Assembly (NCBI GenBank): GCA_020436935.1
Contig: JAGQWX010000015.1
Location: 1-64,000 of the forward strand
Direction of reading: 5' to 3'
DNA length: 64,000 nt
Source: Saprospiraceae bacterium
GTDB lineage: Bacteria > Bacteroidota > Bacteroidia > Chitinophagales > Saprospiraceae
Numbering within the stretch: the stretch's first letter is position 1; the number at the start of each line of letters is the position of its first letter. The position numbers and the translations under genes were made by a program. Positions 54,897 through 63,984 of the stretch are shown here, piece by piece. The notes under the pieces are model-generated. The model had not been told where the DNA came from, did no database searches, and saw only the letters and a program-made list of their open reading frames with translations.

Positions 54897-57035
54897 TCAA
54901 AGCGTGAATTCGGAAATAAGGCGGCTGTCCTCGGCATTTGCCCCAACTTTAATGGCATACTTTCCTTTGTAAAGCTTCCACTTCTTTTCTTTGATGTCCC
55001 ACTTCTTCAGTTCCTCCAATGGGACAGAAAAAGTAACAACCACATCATCACCCGGAGCCAGTAATTTGGATTTTTTGAATGCCTTCAACTCCTTCAGTGG
55101 CATCCTTTCTTCTTGCGGGTAGGATAAATAAACCTGGATCACTTCTTTGCCCGTGAAGTCGCCAACGTTTTTGATTTTCACAGATAGGTCAATAACTTCA
55201 TTTTTGATTTCAGGCTTTTCGAGCCATTTATATTCAAATTTGGTGTATGATAAGCCATACCCAAATGGATATTGCACCTTGCCTTCAAAGTAGCGGTAGG
55301 TTCTCCCAGCCATGGAATAACTGGTATAGTCTGGTAGGTCAGAAAACTTGTCATAAAAAGTCAGTGGCAGTCGTCCACCGGGATTTTCTTTTCCAAACAA
55401 AATATCGGCAACCGCCCTACCGCCTTCCTGTCCCGGATACCATGCCAAAAGTATGGCGTCTGCGTATGGTTTCAATTCCTTGATATCCAGTGGACTCCCA
55501 GAAGTCAAGACCAGCACAATCGGCGTTTTTGTGCCCTCCCTCAGTTTTCTTAGGAATATCTTGTGGGCCGTGGGAATGCTCAGATTGAGCTTATCAGCGC
55601 CATTATCTGACAAAAATGCATCGCCATTTTCACCTTCGCAAAGTGGTGTCAGCCCAAGAAAAACCAATGAAATATCGGCATTTCCTGCCGCCCAGATACC
55701 TCCAAAATGGGTGGTATCCTTAAAATCACAACCCATGTCATACTCTATTCTGGCGTCATTGCCCAGGACCTGGGTGATGCCTTCCATAAAATTGACCAAT
55801 TTACCGTTGACCCCGTGGTAATTGCCCATCAATGCATCGGCGGAGGTGGCATTGGGCCCAAGGATCATGTATGCCTTGCGATCTCCTGCTTTTAAGGGCA
55901 AAAGATTTTTTTCATTGTGAAGAAGGACCGTGCTTTCTACGGCCATCTTATGAGCTAGCCCGCTGTGATAATCATTGCTGATGCTGTCCGGTCCATACTG
56001 ATCGTAAGGCGAGTGTCCGCCATCAATGCCCAGTTTAGATCTGGTGATCAAAGACTTCAACAGTACTTTATCGATGTCCTCTTCTGTGATCAATCCTCTG
56101 TCGAGCGCCTCTTTGGCATATTTTTGCATAACATCTGCACAATCAATGCTGATGCCTGCTTTGATGGCCTGGGCCGTTGCTTCAGCCGCATCGACTGCTG
56201 TTTTGTGGCTTTGAAAAAGGTTGTACAATGCCCCGCAGTCAGTGACCAGATGCCCATCAAATTTCCATTCTTGCCTGAGTATCTGGTTCAACAGCAAATC
56301 GTTGGTACAACATGGTGTTCCGTTGACCCTGTTGTAGGCACACATCATGGCTTCCACCTTTTCGTCAGATAGTTTTTTGAAAGCATAGAGATAAGTCTCT
56401 CTAAGGTCCTTTTCATCCACGATGGCGTCAAAAATATGCCGCGTAGCTTCGGGTCCACTGTGGACGGCAAAATGTTTGGCACAGGCTGCAGTTTTTAAGT
56501 ATTCCGGGTCATTTCCCTGCATTCCCCTTACAAAAGCTGCGCCCATTGCCCCTGTAAGGAAAGGGTCTTCGCCATAAGTTTCCTGGCCCCTGCCCCAGCG
56601 CGGGTCCCTAAAAATATTGATGTTCGGGGACCAAAAGGTAAGCCCCTGGTACATGCCCAGCGCTCCTGACTTTCGGTTGATGTTATACTTGGCACGCGCT
56701 TCTGTTGAAATGACTGAAGCCACTTCTTCTAAAAGTTCAGGGTCAAAAGAGGCGGCGAGGGCTATGGCCTGAGGGAAAATAGTTGCTTGTCCATTTCTGG
56801 CTACCCCATGGAGTGCTTCATTCCACCAATTGTATTCCAAAAGCTGGTGCTGCGGGAGAGCGGGACTCTTATATCCAAGCTGCGAAATTTTTTCGTCAAT
56901 GCTCATTTTTTCCAGCAATGTCAATGCGGCTTTTTTATGGTCGGCAGTGGAAACTGCTCCAATATGATGCTCTTCCTTGCAGGAATAAAAACAAAAACCC
57001 AGCACCAAAACACCCAGAAAAAAGCAATTCTTCAT
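54897..57035 (-). CDS. GH3 glycoside hydrolase lipoprotein (beta-xylosidase/beta-glucosidase type)
   Basis: Lipoprotein (FCFYSCKEE, Cys 19) of 712 residues with the GH3 plan: N-terminal TIM barrel with KHFAVH (187-192) and the nucleophile Asp 266 in GHLVTDCGALYN, the alpha/beta sandwich (about 390-570), and the C-terminal fibronectin III-like domain. The TDCGA nucleophile context is more like GH3 xylosidases than SDW-type glucosidases, so beta-xylosidase is favoured. The start at 57035 is preferred over 57095 because it gives the lipoprotein signal. Transcribed toward the GH106-like gene. Confidence 0.9.
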   Translation of the reverse strand: MKNCFFLGVLVLGFCFYSCKEEHHIGAVSTADHKKAALTLLEKMSIDEKISQLGYKSPALPQHQLLEYNWWNEALHGVARNGQATIFPQAIALAASFDPELLEEVASVISTEARAKYNINRKSGALGMYQGLTFWSPNINIFRDPRWGRGQETYGEDPFLTGAMGAAFVRGMQGNDPEYLKTAACAKHFAVHSGPEATRHIFDAIVDEKDLRETYLYAFKKLSDEKVEAMMCAYNRVNGTPCCTNDLLLNQILRQEWKFDGHLVTDCGALYNLFQSHKTAVDAAEATAQAIKAGISIDCADVMQKYAKEALDRGLITEEDIDKVLLKSLITRSKLGIDGGHSPYDQYGPDSISNDYHSGLAHKMAVESTVLLHNEKNLLPLKAGDRKAYMILGPNATSADALMGNYHGVNGKLVNFMEGITQVLGNDARIEYDMGCDFKDTTHFGGIWAAGNADISLVFLGLTPLCEGENGDAFLSDNGADKLNLSIPTAHKIFLRKLREGTKTPIVLVLTSGSPLDIKELKPYADAILLAWYPGQEGGRAVADILFGKENPGGRLPLTFYDKFSDLPDYTSYSMAGRTYRYFEGKVQYPFGYGLSYTKFEYKWLEKPEIKNEVIDLSVKIKNVGDFTGKEVIQVYLSYPQEERMPLKELKAFKKSKLLAPGDDVVVTFSVPLEELKKWDIKEKKWKLYKGKYAIKVGANAEDSRLISEFTL

Positions 57036-57211
57036 ATCGCTGACAAAATTTAGTTCTAAGTTATAATAATTGGATTTAAATCTACTTAAGTCCATTCACA
57101 ATCAGCGCTCAGGATTTACGTATTATACTGATAGATATCAGACAAATATGTCTCCAACAATACCCCCAATAAGTTGAAAAAGAACTAATTTGGGGTCCTA
57201 ATTGTCGCCGT

Positions 57212-57862
57212 ATGATCACAAATTTTTCTGCCAAAGCTTCCGTCCTTACTCATTACATAGCACAAATGCGTGATGTAAAGACACAAGGTGATAAATTGCA
57301 TTTTCGCAACAATATGAAGCGAATCGCCAATATCATGGCCTATGAAATCAGCAAAGAGCTCAAATTTGAATCGGTTGAAGTGGAGACACCTCTAGGTGTT
57401 GCCCCTTGTAAAAAGCTAGCGGATAAGCTTGTTCTAGCTTCGATTTTGCGTGCCGGATTACCAATGCACGATGCTTTCCTCAATATCTTTGACCATGCAG
57501 AAAATGCCTTCATCTCTGCATACAGACAACACCACAAAGATGGCAGTTTTGATATTAAACTGGAATATGTCACCTGCCCTCGTATAGAAAACAAAGTATT
57601 GATCCTCATCGACCCTATGCTTGCAACGGGTGCCTCCATAGAAAATACCCTCTCGAGTCTTGAAGAATACGGCAAGCCAAAGGAAATCCATATTGCCACC
57701 ATTATTGCCTCTACTCAGGGAGTCAATCACATCAAACGCCTTTTCCCTAAAGCTAAAATCTGGGCGGGTGCCATTGATGATGAATTGACAGCTAAATCTT
57801 ACATCGTCCCGGGCCTTGGAGATGCCGGTGATTTGGCATTTGGCAGCAAGTTGCAGGAGTAA
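57212..57862 (+). CDS. upp: uracil phosphoribosyltransferase
   Basis: Pyrimidine salvage enzyme that makes UMP from uracil and PRPP. The 216-residue product has the PRPP-binding loop LILIDPMLATGASIENTL (about 131-148), an upstream SILRAGLPMHDAFLN block, and the C-terminal uracil-binding YIVPGLGDAGDLAFG. Length typical. Divergent from the GH3 gene; a symporter gene begins 152 bases later. Confidence 0.95.
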   Translation: MITNFSAKASVLTHYIAQMRDVKTQGDKLHFRNNMKRIANIMAYEISKELKFESVEVETPLGVAPCKKLADKLVLASILRAGLPMHDAFLNIFDHAENAFISAYRQHHKDGSFDIKLEYVTCPRIENKVLILIDPMLATGASIENTLSSLEEYGKPKEIHIATIIASTQGVNHIKRLFPKAKIWAGAIDDELTAKSYIVPGLGDAGDLAFGSKLQE

Positions 57863-58014
57863 AATTTGTTTTTGCTCATTTTACTCCAAATGAATTTTGT
57901 AATGTCTGCAAGTGAAAGATTGTACTTTTCGCATTATTTGTTTGAAAATTTCACAATCGCTTTCCGCAAAATGGTTTTTGGTGTAGTTTAGAGGTCCTAA
58001 CCAAACATTACATC

Positions 58015-59799
58015 ATGCTACTCAATAACCTAGACTGGGGCATCCTGGTCGCTTTTTTTCTCCTGTCCTTATTCATCGGTATCTGGTCTGCCAGATCCAA
58101 CAAAAACAGTTCTGATTTCTTTACCGGAGGTGGAAATATGCCCTGGTGGCTCTTGGCTGTCTCCATGGTAGCTACCACTTTCTCTACTGATACGCCCAAC
58201 CTGGTGACTGACATCGTCAGGCAAAATGGCATCTCAGGCAACTGGGTGTGGTGGACTTTCCTGCTCACGGGCATGCTTACCGTTTTCGTATACGCCAGGC
58301 TTTGGAAAAAATCCGGAATCGTCACTGATATAGAGTTTTATGAAATGCGATATTCCGGTGGAGAAGCAGCTTTTCTCAGAGGATTCCGTGCAGTATACCT
58401 TGGCTTTTTCTTCAACATCATGATCATGGCCAGCGTATCTTTGGCTGCAATAAAAATCAGCGGAGTCCTTCTTGGTCTGAATCCGACAGAAACGATTCTG
58501 ATTGCAGGTAGCGTCACAGTGATCTACAGTATGCTCGGAGGATTTAAAGGTGTATTGATTACTGATTTTGTACAGTTTTTTATAGCCATTGCCGGTTCTA
58601 TTGCAGCTGCCTACTACTCATTGCAACACCCTGCGGTTGGAGGTATGGAAAATCTGCTTTCCCATGAGTTGGTCAAAGATAAACTCGACTTTTTCCCTTC
58701 CATGAGCAACTGGGAACAATTCGTTCCAATCTTGCTCATTCCTGTACTCATTCAATGGTGGAGCGTATGGTACCCAGGAGCAGAACCTGGAGGGGGAGGC
58801 TACATAGCCCAAAGGATGTTCGCGGCCAAAAATGAAGATGGTGCCATCAAATCGGTATTGTTTTTCAATGCCATGCATTATGCTTTGCGGCCATGGCCAT
58901 GGATCATCGTGGCGCTTTGCAGCATTGTTGTTTTTCCGGATATTGAAAGCATTAAGGCTGCATTTCCAAATGCTGCCTCAATAGCCCGGGATGACCTTGG
59001 CTACTCCGCAATGCTCACTTTCCTTCCTCACGGCCTGCTGGGAATTGTCGTTACATCTTTGATTGCAGCCTATATGTCTACTATTTCTACCCACCTCAAC
59101 TGGGGCAGTTCCTATATCGTGCTCGACTTTTATAAACGATTCCTCAAGCCTGAGAGCAGCGAAAAAGAACTTGTCTGGGTAGGCCGGATTTCGACCTTTG
59201 TGCTGATGGCCCTTACCATGTTGCTGACCTTGCAGTTGGAAAATGCATTGCAGACCTTCAACATATTGCTACAAATTGGAGCTGGAACCGGATTGCTTTT
59301 TATTATGAGGTGGTTTTGGTGGAGAATCAATGCGAGTGCAGAGATTGCAGCAATGATTTCAAGTTTTTTGATCGCCATATATTTCAATATCATCCATGTG
59401 AAGCTCGGATTTGAAGCCATGGAGTCACACTGGCAACTGATCTATGGTGTTTTCATTACCACAATTGTTTGGGTGGTCACCGCTCTGGTCACAAAACCAA
59501 CAGAAAAGACAAAACTTTATTCTTTCTTGAAAAAGACTAAGCCGGGAGGACCGGGATGGAAAAAAGTAGTCGACATGGCTAAAGCAGATGGGATAGCTTT
59601 GGAAGAAATACAGGATCCTTACTGGAAAGTTCCTGCGGGCATACTGAGTATGGTTTTTGGCGCCGTAGCCATATACAGCTTTTTGTTTGGCTCCGGTCAT
59701 ATCCTGTTCCACAATTATGGAAAAGGTGTGCTATTCCTGTGTTTTACCGTAGCAGGAATCATTGGACTTAGAAAAACTTATCCTAAAATTCTGGGTTAA
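58015..59799 (+). CDS. sodium/solute symporter (SSS family)
   Basis: Secondary transporter of 594 residues with about 14 membrane helices. SSS hallmarks: SKNSSDFFTGGG-like loop near residue 32, EFYEMRYSG, the conserved GGFKGVLITDFVQF block and the Na+-site region AYMSTISTHLNWGSSY (about 345-360). It is closest in style to Bacteroidota sugar or carboxylate SSS transporters; the substrate is not determinable from sequence. Its position next to upp and near glycosidases allows either a sugar or a nucleobase role. The stop overlaps the dacB stop by 4 bases. Confidence 0.9.
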   Translation: MLLNNLDWGILVAFFLLSLFIGIWSARSNKNSSDFFTGGGNMPWWLLAVSMVATTFSTDTPNLVTDIVRQNGISGNWVWWTFLLTGMLTVFVYARLWKKSGIVTDIEFYEMRYSGGEAAFLRGFRAVYLGFFFNIMIMASVSLAAIKISGVLLGLNPTETILIAGSVTVIYSMLGGFKGVLITDFVQFFIAIAGSIAAAYYSLQHPAVGGMENLLSHELVKDKLDFFPSMSNWEQFVPILLIPVLIQWWSVWYPGAEPGGGGYIAQRMFAAKNEDGAIKSVLFFNAMHYALRPWPWIIVALCSIVVFPDIESIKAAFPNAASIARDDLGYSAMLTFLPHGLLGIVVTSLIAAYMSTISTHLNWGSSYIVLDFYKRFLKPESSEKELVWVGRISTFVLMALTMLLTLQLENALQTFNILLQIGAGTGLLFIMRWFWWRINASAEIAAMISSFLIAIYFNIIHVKLGFEAMESHWQLIYGVFITTIVWVVTALVTKPTEKTKLYSFLKKTKPGGPGWKKVVDMAKADGIALEEIQDPYWKVPAGILSMVFGAVAIYSFLFGSGHILFHNYGKGVLFLCFTVAGIIGLRKTYPKILG

Positions 59800-61250
59800 G
59801 AATAATTATAAATGGCGTCGAAGAGTTTTTCTATGCGGCCGCGCATGAATCTATAAGGTATTTCATAGTTGTTGACGATGATAGAAAAACTCTTCCACTC
59901 GCCATTTTTATTTTTGCAAATTCCTGTAAAGCTTACAACGCGGTCCATCGTACCGCTTTTCATCCAAAAATTATCTCCAATTTTATTGCCGCTGAGTACG
60001 CCTTTTACCGTTCCTTCTTTTCCTGCCTGTGGCAATTGCTGCATGATAATGGCTACACTGTTTCTTTTGGCATAGTCTGCAATGAAACCGGCCATTAAAG
60101 CTGAAGTGACATAGGTGCGGGCAGACAAACCGCTGCCATCTTTCATGTTGAAACCTTTCAGATCAAAACCGTGGGCCAAAAGATAATCTTCCACATATAC
60201 AATACCTTCCTCGCTGCTTCCTATGCCCCTTTGTGTCAAACCAAGTGTTTTCAGAAAGGCTTCACAATATAGATTGAGGCTCTTATGATTGGTTTCTTCA
60301 CTCATCTGCAAAAGTGGAGGAGAAGAGATAGAGTCAAAATAAACCCTTTTTTCACCCGCCTTTTGATGGATAACCTTCGAGCCAGATGACAGTATTTCCT
60401 GGTTGTATAAAGCATTTTGTAAAGCACCGGCTGCAAAAGCTGGAGGATCAGGCATAGATCCCTTTATCTTGAACAACTGGTCACTGGCGCCGAGTTTTCC
60501 AACCACACGTTTGGTATATACATAAGGGCCACCAAAAATATAAGAATTGTCCCCCGTACCCGCAGAATCTATTTTCACTTCGTGCTGCAGTTCAAGTCCT
60601 TGAATTTTTGGATCGGTGTATACAAATTTTGCCCAGCTACCCACCTGACCTTTGGTATTGTAATAAATGGCATATTCATTTTCGTTGATGTTGAAGCCCC
60701 AGGCGCCACCAGCATAATAATTTCCAAGGTCATTCCACTGCCATGTGGGTGCAATTGGAAATGAAGAGAAAATGCTCTCGTCCACAATGATGTCCCCGTC
60801 AATACAAGTAATCCCATACGCCTTCACTCCATCAACCATTCTGACTAAAAGAGCATTCATATCGGGATAATTCTCGAATCTCCCTGAACCAAGGCTGGGG
60901 TCTCCACTTCCTATGATATACAGATTGCCCTTCAGGGTGCCATCGTCATCCATACTGCCATCATGCGCAAGGTAAGTGTTGTATTTGTAATTCTCTCCCA
61001 GTTGCTCAAGGGCGATCAGACTGGTAATGACCTTCAAGGAAGAAGCAGGGATCGCCGTATTGTTGGATCTGTGTCCTGCAACAAGCTTGACATCATTGAT
61101 GTCAAAAACTGATACACTCACATTTGAGGAACTAAGGTCAGGATGGCCTGCCCATTCATCTATATAGTTCTGAAGTGGACTCTGCCCATTTAACGAAGTA
61201 GTCAGCAAAACAAAAGCACCAAAAAATATATTAAAACCCTTCATGATCAT
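59796..61250 (-). CDS. dacB: D-alanyl-D-alanine carboxypeptidase/endopeptidase (PBP4)
   Basis: Periplasmic class C penicillin-binding protein that trims or cleaves peptidoglycan peptides. The 484-residue product has a signal peptide (AFVLLTTSLNGQS), active-site SSLK (70-73), SLN (324-326) and KSG (431-433), with the long insertion domain between the first two motifs that is typical of PBP4. Start at 61250 (or 61244) overlaps the end of the upstream hydrolase gene by 14-20 bases. Third gene of the rimK-like/hydrolase/dacB operon. Confidence 0.93.
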   Translation of the reverse strand: MIMKGFNIFFGAFVLLTTSLNGQSPLQNYIDEWAGHPDLSSSNVSVSVFDINDVKLVAGHRSNNTAIPASSLKVITSLIALEQLGENYKYNTYLAHDGSMDDDGTLKGNLYIIGSGDPSLGSGRFENYPDMNALLVRMVDGVKAYGITCIDGDIIVDESIFSSFPIAPTWQWNDLGNYYAGGAWGFNINENEYAIYYNTKGQVGSWAKFVYTDPKIQGLELQHEVKIDSAGTGDNSYIFGGPYVYTKRVVGKLGASDQLFKIKGSMPDPPAFAAGALQNALYNQEILSSGSKVIHQKAGEKRVYFDSISSPPLLQMSEETNHKSLNLYCEAFLKTLGLTQRGIGSSEEGIVYVEDYLLAHGFDLKGFNMKDGSGLSARTYVTSALMAGFIADYAKRNSVAIIMQQLPQAGKEGTVKGVLSGNKIGDNFWMKSGTMDRVVSFTGICKNKNGEWKSFSIIVNNYEIPYRFMRGRIEKLFDAIYNYS

Positions 61251-62229
61251 ATTCTATTCCTATGTGAAACAAGGCATCGCCCTGATTGACTACTGATGCA
61301 TTATTGTGCCCAATGATAAAGCCCGTATATCTGCTCAGCACAGTGACTGATTTATTTCCGTAAGGATCTTTAATAACGCCAAGTGGTTCCCCTTTTTGTA
61401 TGAAGTCACCCGAAGATCTTGACCAGATAAATATCCCCGACTGTGAGGCCCGCTGCCAGGTAGTCCTTTCTATAACAGTTGAATGAACTGTCTCATTGTC
61501 CTCAAAATCAATCATCCCAAGGTGATGCAACAACCTTTTCACTCCCCTTTTACCAAAGTGTATAGCGTCACCGTCGAGTCTAACACTTTCCCCTGCCTCA
61601 AATACAATGGCCGGGATGTTGAGATCTTTTGCCGTTTTCCTAAACGATTTACTGATGACCGGTTGTTTGATAACATATGGCGTGTTGAAAACTTTTGCCA
61701 TCTCAAAAGCCGGAGATTGCCTGCTGTGAAACCTGGCCTGAGGATGGTTGAATCGTGAGCTGCCACCAGTATGCATATCAACCGCCAGGTCAACAAAAGG
61801 CAATATTTTTTTTGTCAGGGTTGCCGCTACCCTTGCTGCCAGAGAACCGCCCAAAGCTCCGGGAAAACTTCTGTTGACATCTTTCCCGTCAGGGACATCC
61901 CTGCTGAAATTGTTGAAACCAAAAACATTGAGCAAAGGAATAGCGATAACGTTTCCAGTTTTAAGATGGTCAAATGTACCCTCCTGGAGCAGTTGACTTA
62001 CCACTTCGATACTATTGATTTCGTCCCCATGAACACCTGCAAGGATCAACAATGTCGGCCCGGGGTGATAAGAACGAAAAACATAAGTGTTTACATACAA
62101 CCTGGTATCTGATGGCATCCTGCCAACTGGAATCCTCACTTCTCCAAAATCCCCCGGATTAAATACGGATTTTTCAAGGATCAATTCCTGATCAAACGCA
62201 TTTCTTGAGGGGATCTCCAATAAAGCCAT
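61231..62229 (-). CDS. succinylglutamate desuccinylase/aspartoacylase-like zinc hydrolase
   Basis: M14-related zinc hydrolase of 332 residues. Zinc ligands are likely His and Glu in GVHGDEINS (about 64-72) and the His in DLAVDMHTG. The RxNRSFPGA-type block (GKDVNRSFPGALGG) and the C-terminal beta domain (FIQKGEPLGVIKDPYGNKSVTVLSRYTGFIIGHNNASVVNQGDALFHIG) are typical of the AstE/ASPA-like group. It has no signal peptide, so it is cytoplasmic. It lies 12 bases after the RimK-like gene and overlaps dacB; the partnership suggests it reverses or edits an amide bond made by the ligase. Confidence 0.88.
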   Translation of the reverse strand: MALLEIPSRNAFDQELILEKSVFNPGDFGEVRIPVGRMPSDTRLYVNTYVFRSYHPGPTLLILAGVHGDEINSIEVVSQLLQEGTFDHLKTGNVIAIPLLNVFGFNNFSRDVPDGKDVNRSFPGALGGSLAARVAATLTKKILPFVDLAVDMHTGGSSRFNHPQARFHSRQSPAFEMAKVFNTPYVIKQPVISKSFRKTAKDLNIPAIVFEAGESVRLDGDAIHFGKRGVKRLLHHLGMIDFEDNETVHSTVIERTTWQRASQSGIFIWSRSSGDFIQKGEPLGVIKDPYGNKSVTVLSRYTGFIIGHNNASVVNQGDALFHIGIEYDHEGF

Positions 62230-62241
62230 ATACCAGATTTT

Positions 62242-63117
62242 CTATTTATAACTTTGTTCTACATACCTGATGATGTCACCTGCAATATCCACACCTGTAG
62301 TACCTTCAATGCCTTCAAGCCCGGGAGAGACATTTACTTCTATCACCATTGGGCCTTCACTACCCTGCAATATGTCAATACCCGCCACATTCACGCCCAT
62401 GAGTTGGGCCGTCTTCAATGCCAATTCTTCCTCAGCACTCGACAATTTCACCACATAAGAATACCCACCTCTGTGCAAGTTGGATCTGAATTCTCCGGGT
62501 TGGGCTTGTCGCTTCATGGCTGCAACCACTTTGTTACCTACTACAAATACGCGCAAGTCACTGCCTTTGGATTCTGGAATGTATTGTTGAACGAGTACAT
62601 TATCTTCGGTTTTGATGAAAGCCTCGATGATGGATTCGGCATTATTTCTGGTTTCTGAGAGAATAACCCCCAGTCCCTGGGTGCCATGGAGCAACTTTAT
62701 GACGTATGGCGGCTGACTTACTTGATGGAGGATATCGCGTACAGTATATTGGTTATTGGTTACTCCGGTTTTCGGGATAGGCACATCATGAGCAGCCAGA
62801 TGCTGGAGACAGGAAAGTTTGTCTCTGCAGGAAAGTAACACCTGAGATGACAGAAGAGTATACACTCCCATGCCTTCAAAATGTTTAATAACGGCAGCAC
62901 CGTAAGCCGTAGCAGAATAGCCTATTCTTGGAATGACCGCATCGACGCGTTTGATGGATTCATAATTATAGTTGAGCTCCAACTTACCTGTATTGACGAT
63001 GAGATCGCATTGCATATGATCCAATACCCGAACAAAATGCCCACGTCTTCTTGCCGCTTCTACCAATGCATTAGTGCTATAGAGGTTGGCACTTCTGGAT
63101 AAGATAACAATGTCCAT
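62242..63117 (-). CDS. rimK: RimK-like ATP-grasp alpha-L-glutamate ligase
   Basis: ATP-grasp ligase of 291 residues that joins glutamate or another amino acid to a peptide or protein. Motifs: VIKLLHGTQGLGVIL (ATP lid), DLRVFVVG, GEFRSNLHRGG and the Mg2+-binding VIEVNVSPGLEGIEG. This matches RimK, which adds Glu to ribosomal protein S6 in Escherichia coli, although other RimK-family ligases use different acceptors. Start at 63117 (MDIVILSRSANLYS) is preferred; the open frame runs to 63180. First gene of the operon with the zinc hydrolase and dacB. Confidence 0.9.
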   Translation of the reverse strand: MDIVILSRSANLYSTNALVEAARRRGHFVRVLDHMQCDLIVNTGKLELNYNYESIKRVDAVIPRIGYSATAYGAAVIKHFEGMGVYTLLSSQVLLSCRDKLSCLQHLAAHDVPIPKTGVTNNQYTVRDILHQVSQPPYVIKLLHGTQGLGVILSETRNNAESIIEAFIKTEDNVLVQQYIPESKGSDLRVFVVGNKVVAAMKRQAQPGEFRSNLHRGGYSYVVKLSSAEEELALKTAQLMGVNVAGIDILQGSEGPMVIEVNVSPGLEGIEGTTGVDIAGDIIRYVEQSYK

Positions 63118-63252
63118 CCCAAAATTTTTATTCCTGCAAGATAAGGGTAATAGATATATCGCCCAATATGCCTCAATCACAATATTTTATGAAGGCCAAC
63201 AGATGGGTAAAACTATGGTAAAGAAAGTTTGATAAATTTAAATGAAAGGATA

Positions 63253-63972
63253 CTACTTTCCTTTGGTATCTATACTTGCTGTTTCCTGTATGAGATGTGG
63301 AGTGATGATGTCTCGACCATACATAAATCTGGAATTCCAGTATTCTGATCTGTCAATGTTGTCAATAGAGATACCTGTACTTGTTGCACTATGGATCATT
63401 TCTATTTCGCCATTTTGGTTTTTAGCGACGATACCCACATGGTGGATTTTACCCTTATAGCCGAAAAATACAAGGTCACCAACTTCAAGTTCGTCCTTAC
63501 TTTTTTTAATCCCGAGTTTTGAAAGAGATTGCGATGATCCTCCAATCTTGATGCCGTTTTGCGCCATTACATAACAGGCAAATCCTGAGCAATCAAAACC
63601 TGTACTTGGACTTCTACCACCTGATTTGTATTTCAAACCCATAAACTGATTGGCGGTGTCGAATATATTTTCTCTGAATCTAAATCCTGTGCTTGCAGGC
63701 TTGTTTTTTTCAGGGCTTACATTGATCTCCAATGCGTAAGTGGAAACGTTTTCTCTTTTTTCGTTTTCAGGGACGGGTTTGATCTTTTTTGGACTGGAGT
63801 GATAAGTGATGTTGGTCTTATTTTCCGGGGCAGGGATCTCAAAGTTTATATTGGAAGCCCGAGATTTCCTGTAGCTTAAGTTTCGGTCGCCAAAAGACTT
63901 TGAAGACGTACAAGAAACCGCACCCATTGTAAATAAAGTCAAGCATAATAAGTGATAAATTCCTATCCTCAT
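63253..63972 (-). CDS. NlpC/P60 family endopeptidase lipoprotein
   Basis: Peptidoglycan hydrolase of the C40 family, cleaving stem peptides. The 239-residue product has a lipoprotein signal (MGAVSCTSS, Cys 21), a ~80-residue Lys/Glu/Pro-rich linker, and the catalytic domain from about residue 104: catalytic Cys 128 in DCSGF, His 178 in KIHHVGI, and a third polar residue probably His 194. The LVFFGYKGKIHHVG stretch is typical. It lies 135 bases upstream of the rimK-like gene on the same strand. Confidence 0.92.
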   Translation of the reverse strand: MRIGIYHLLCLTLFTMGAVSCTSSKSFGDRNLSYRKSRASNINFEIPAPENKTNITYHSSPKKIKPVPENEKRENVSTYALEINVSPEKNKPASTGFRFRENIFDTANQFMGLKYKSGGRSPSTGFDCSGFACYVMAQNGIKIGGSSQSLSKLGIKKSKDELEVGDLVFFGYKGKIHHVGIVAKNQNGEIEMIHSATSTGISIDNIDRSEYWNSRFMYGRDIITPHLIQETASIDTKGK

Positions 63973-63976
63973 CAGG

Positions 63977-63984
63977 CAAACATA
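63977..63984 (-). promoter_or_regulatory. -7 box directly before the NlpC/P60 gene
   Basis: Plus-strand CAAACATA is TATGTTTG on the minus strand, followed by C. It ends 4 bases before the ATG at 63972, so transcription would begin at or within a few bases of the start codon. The -33 region lies beyond the window edge. Confidence 0.45.
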
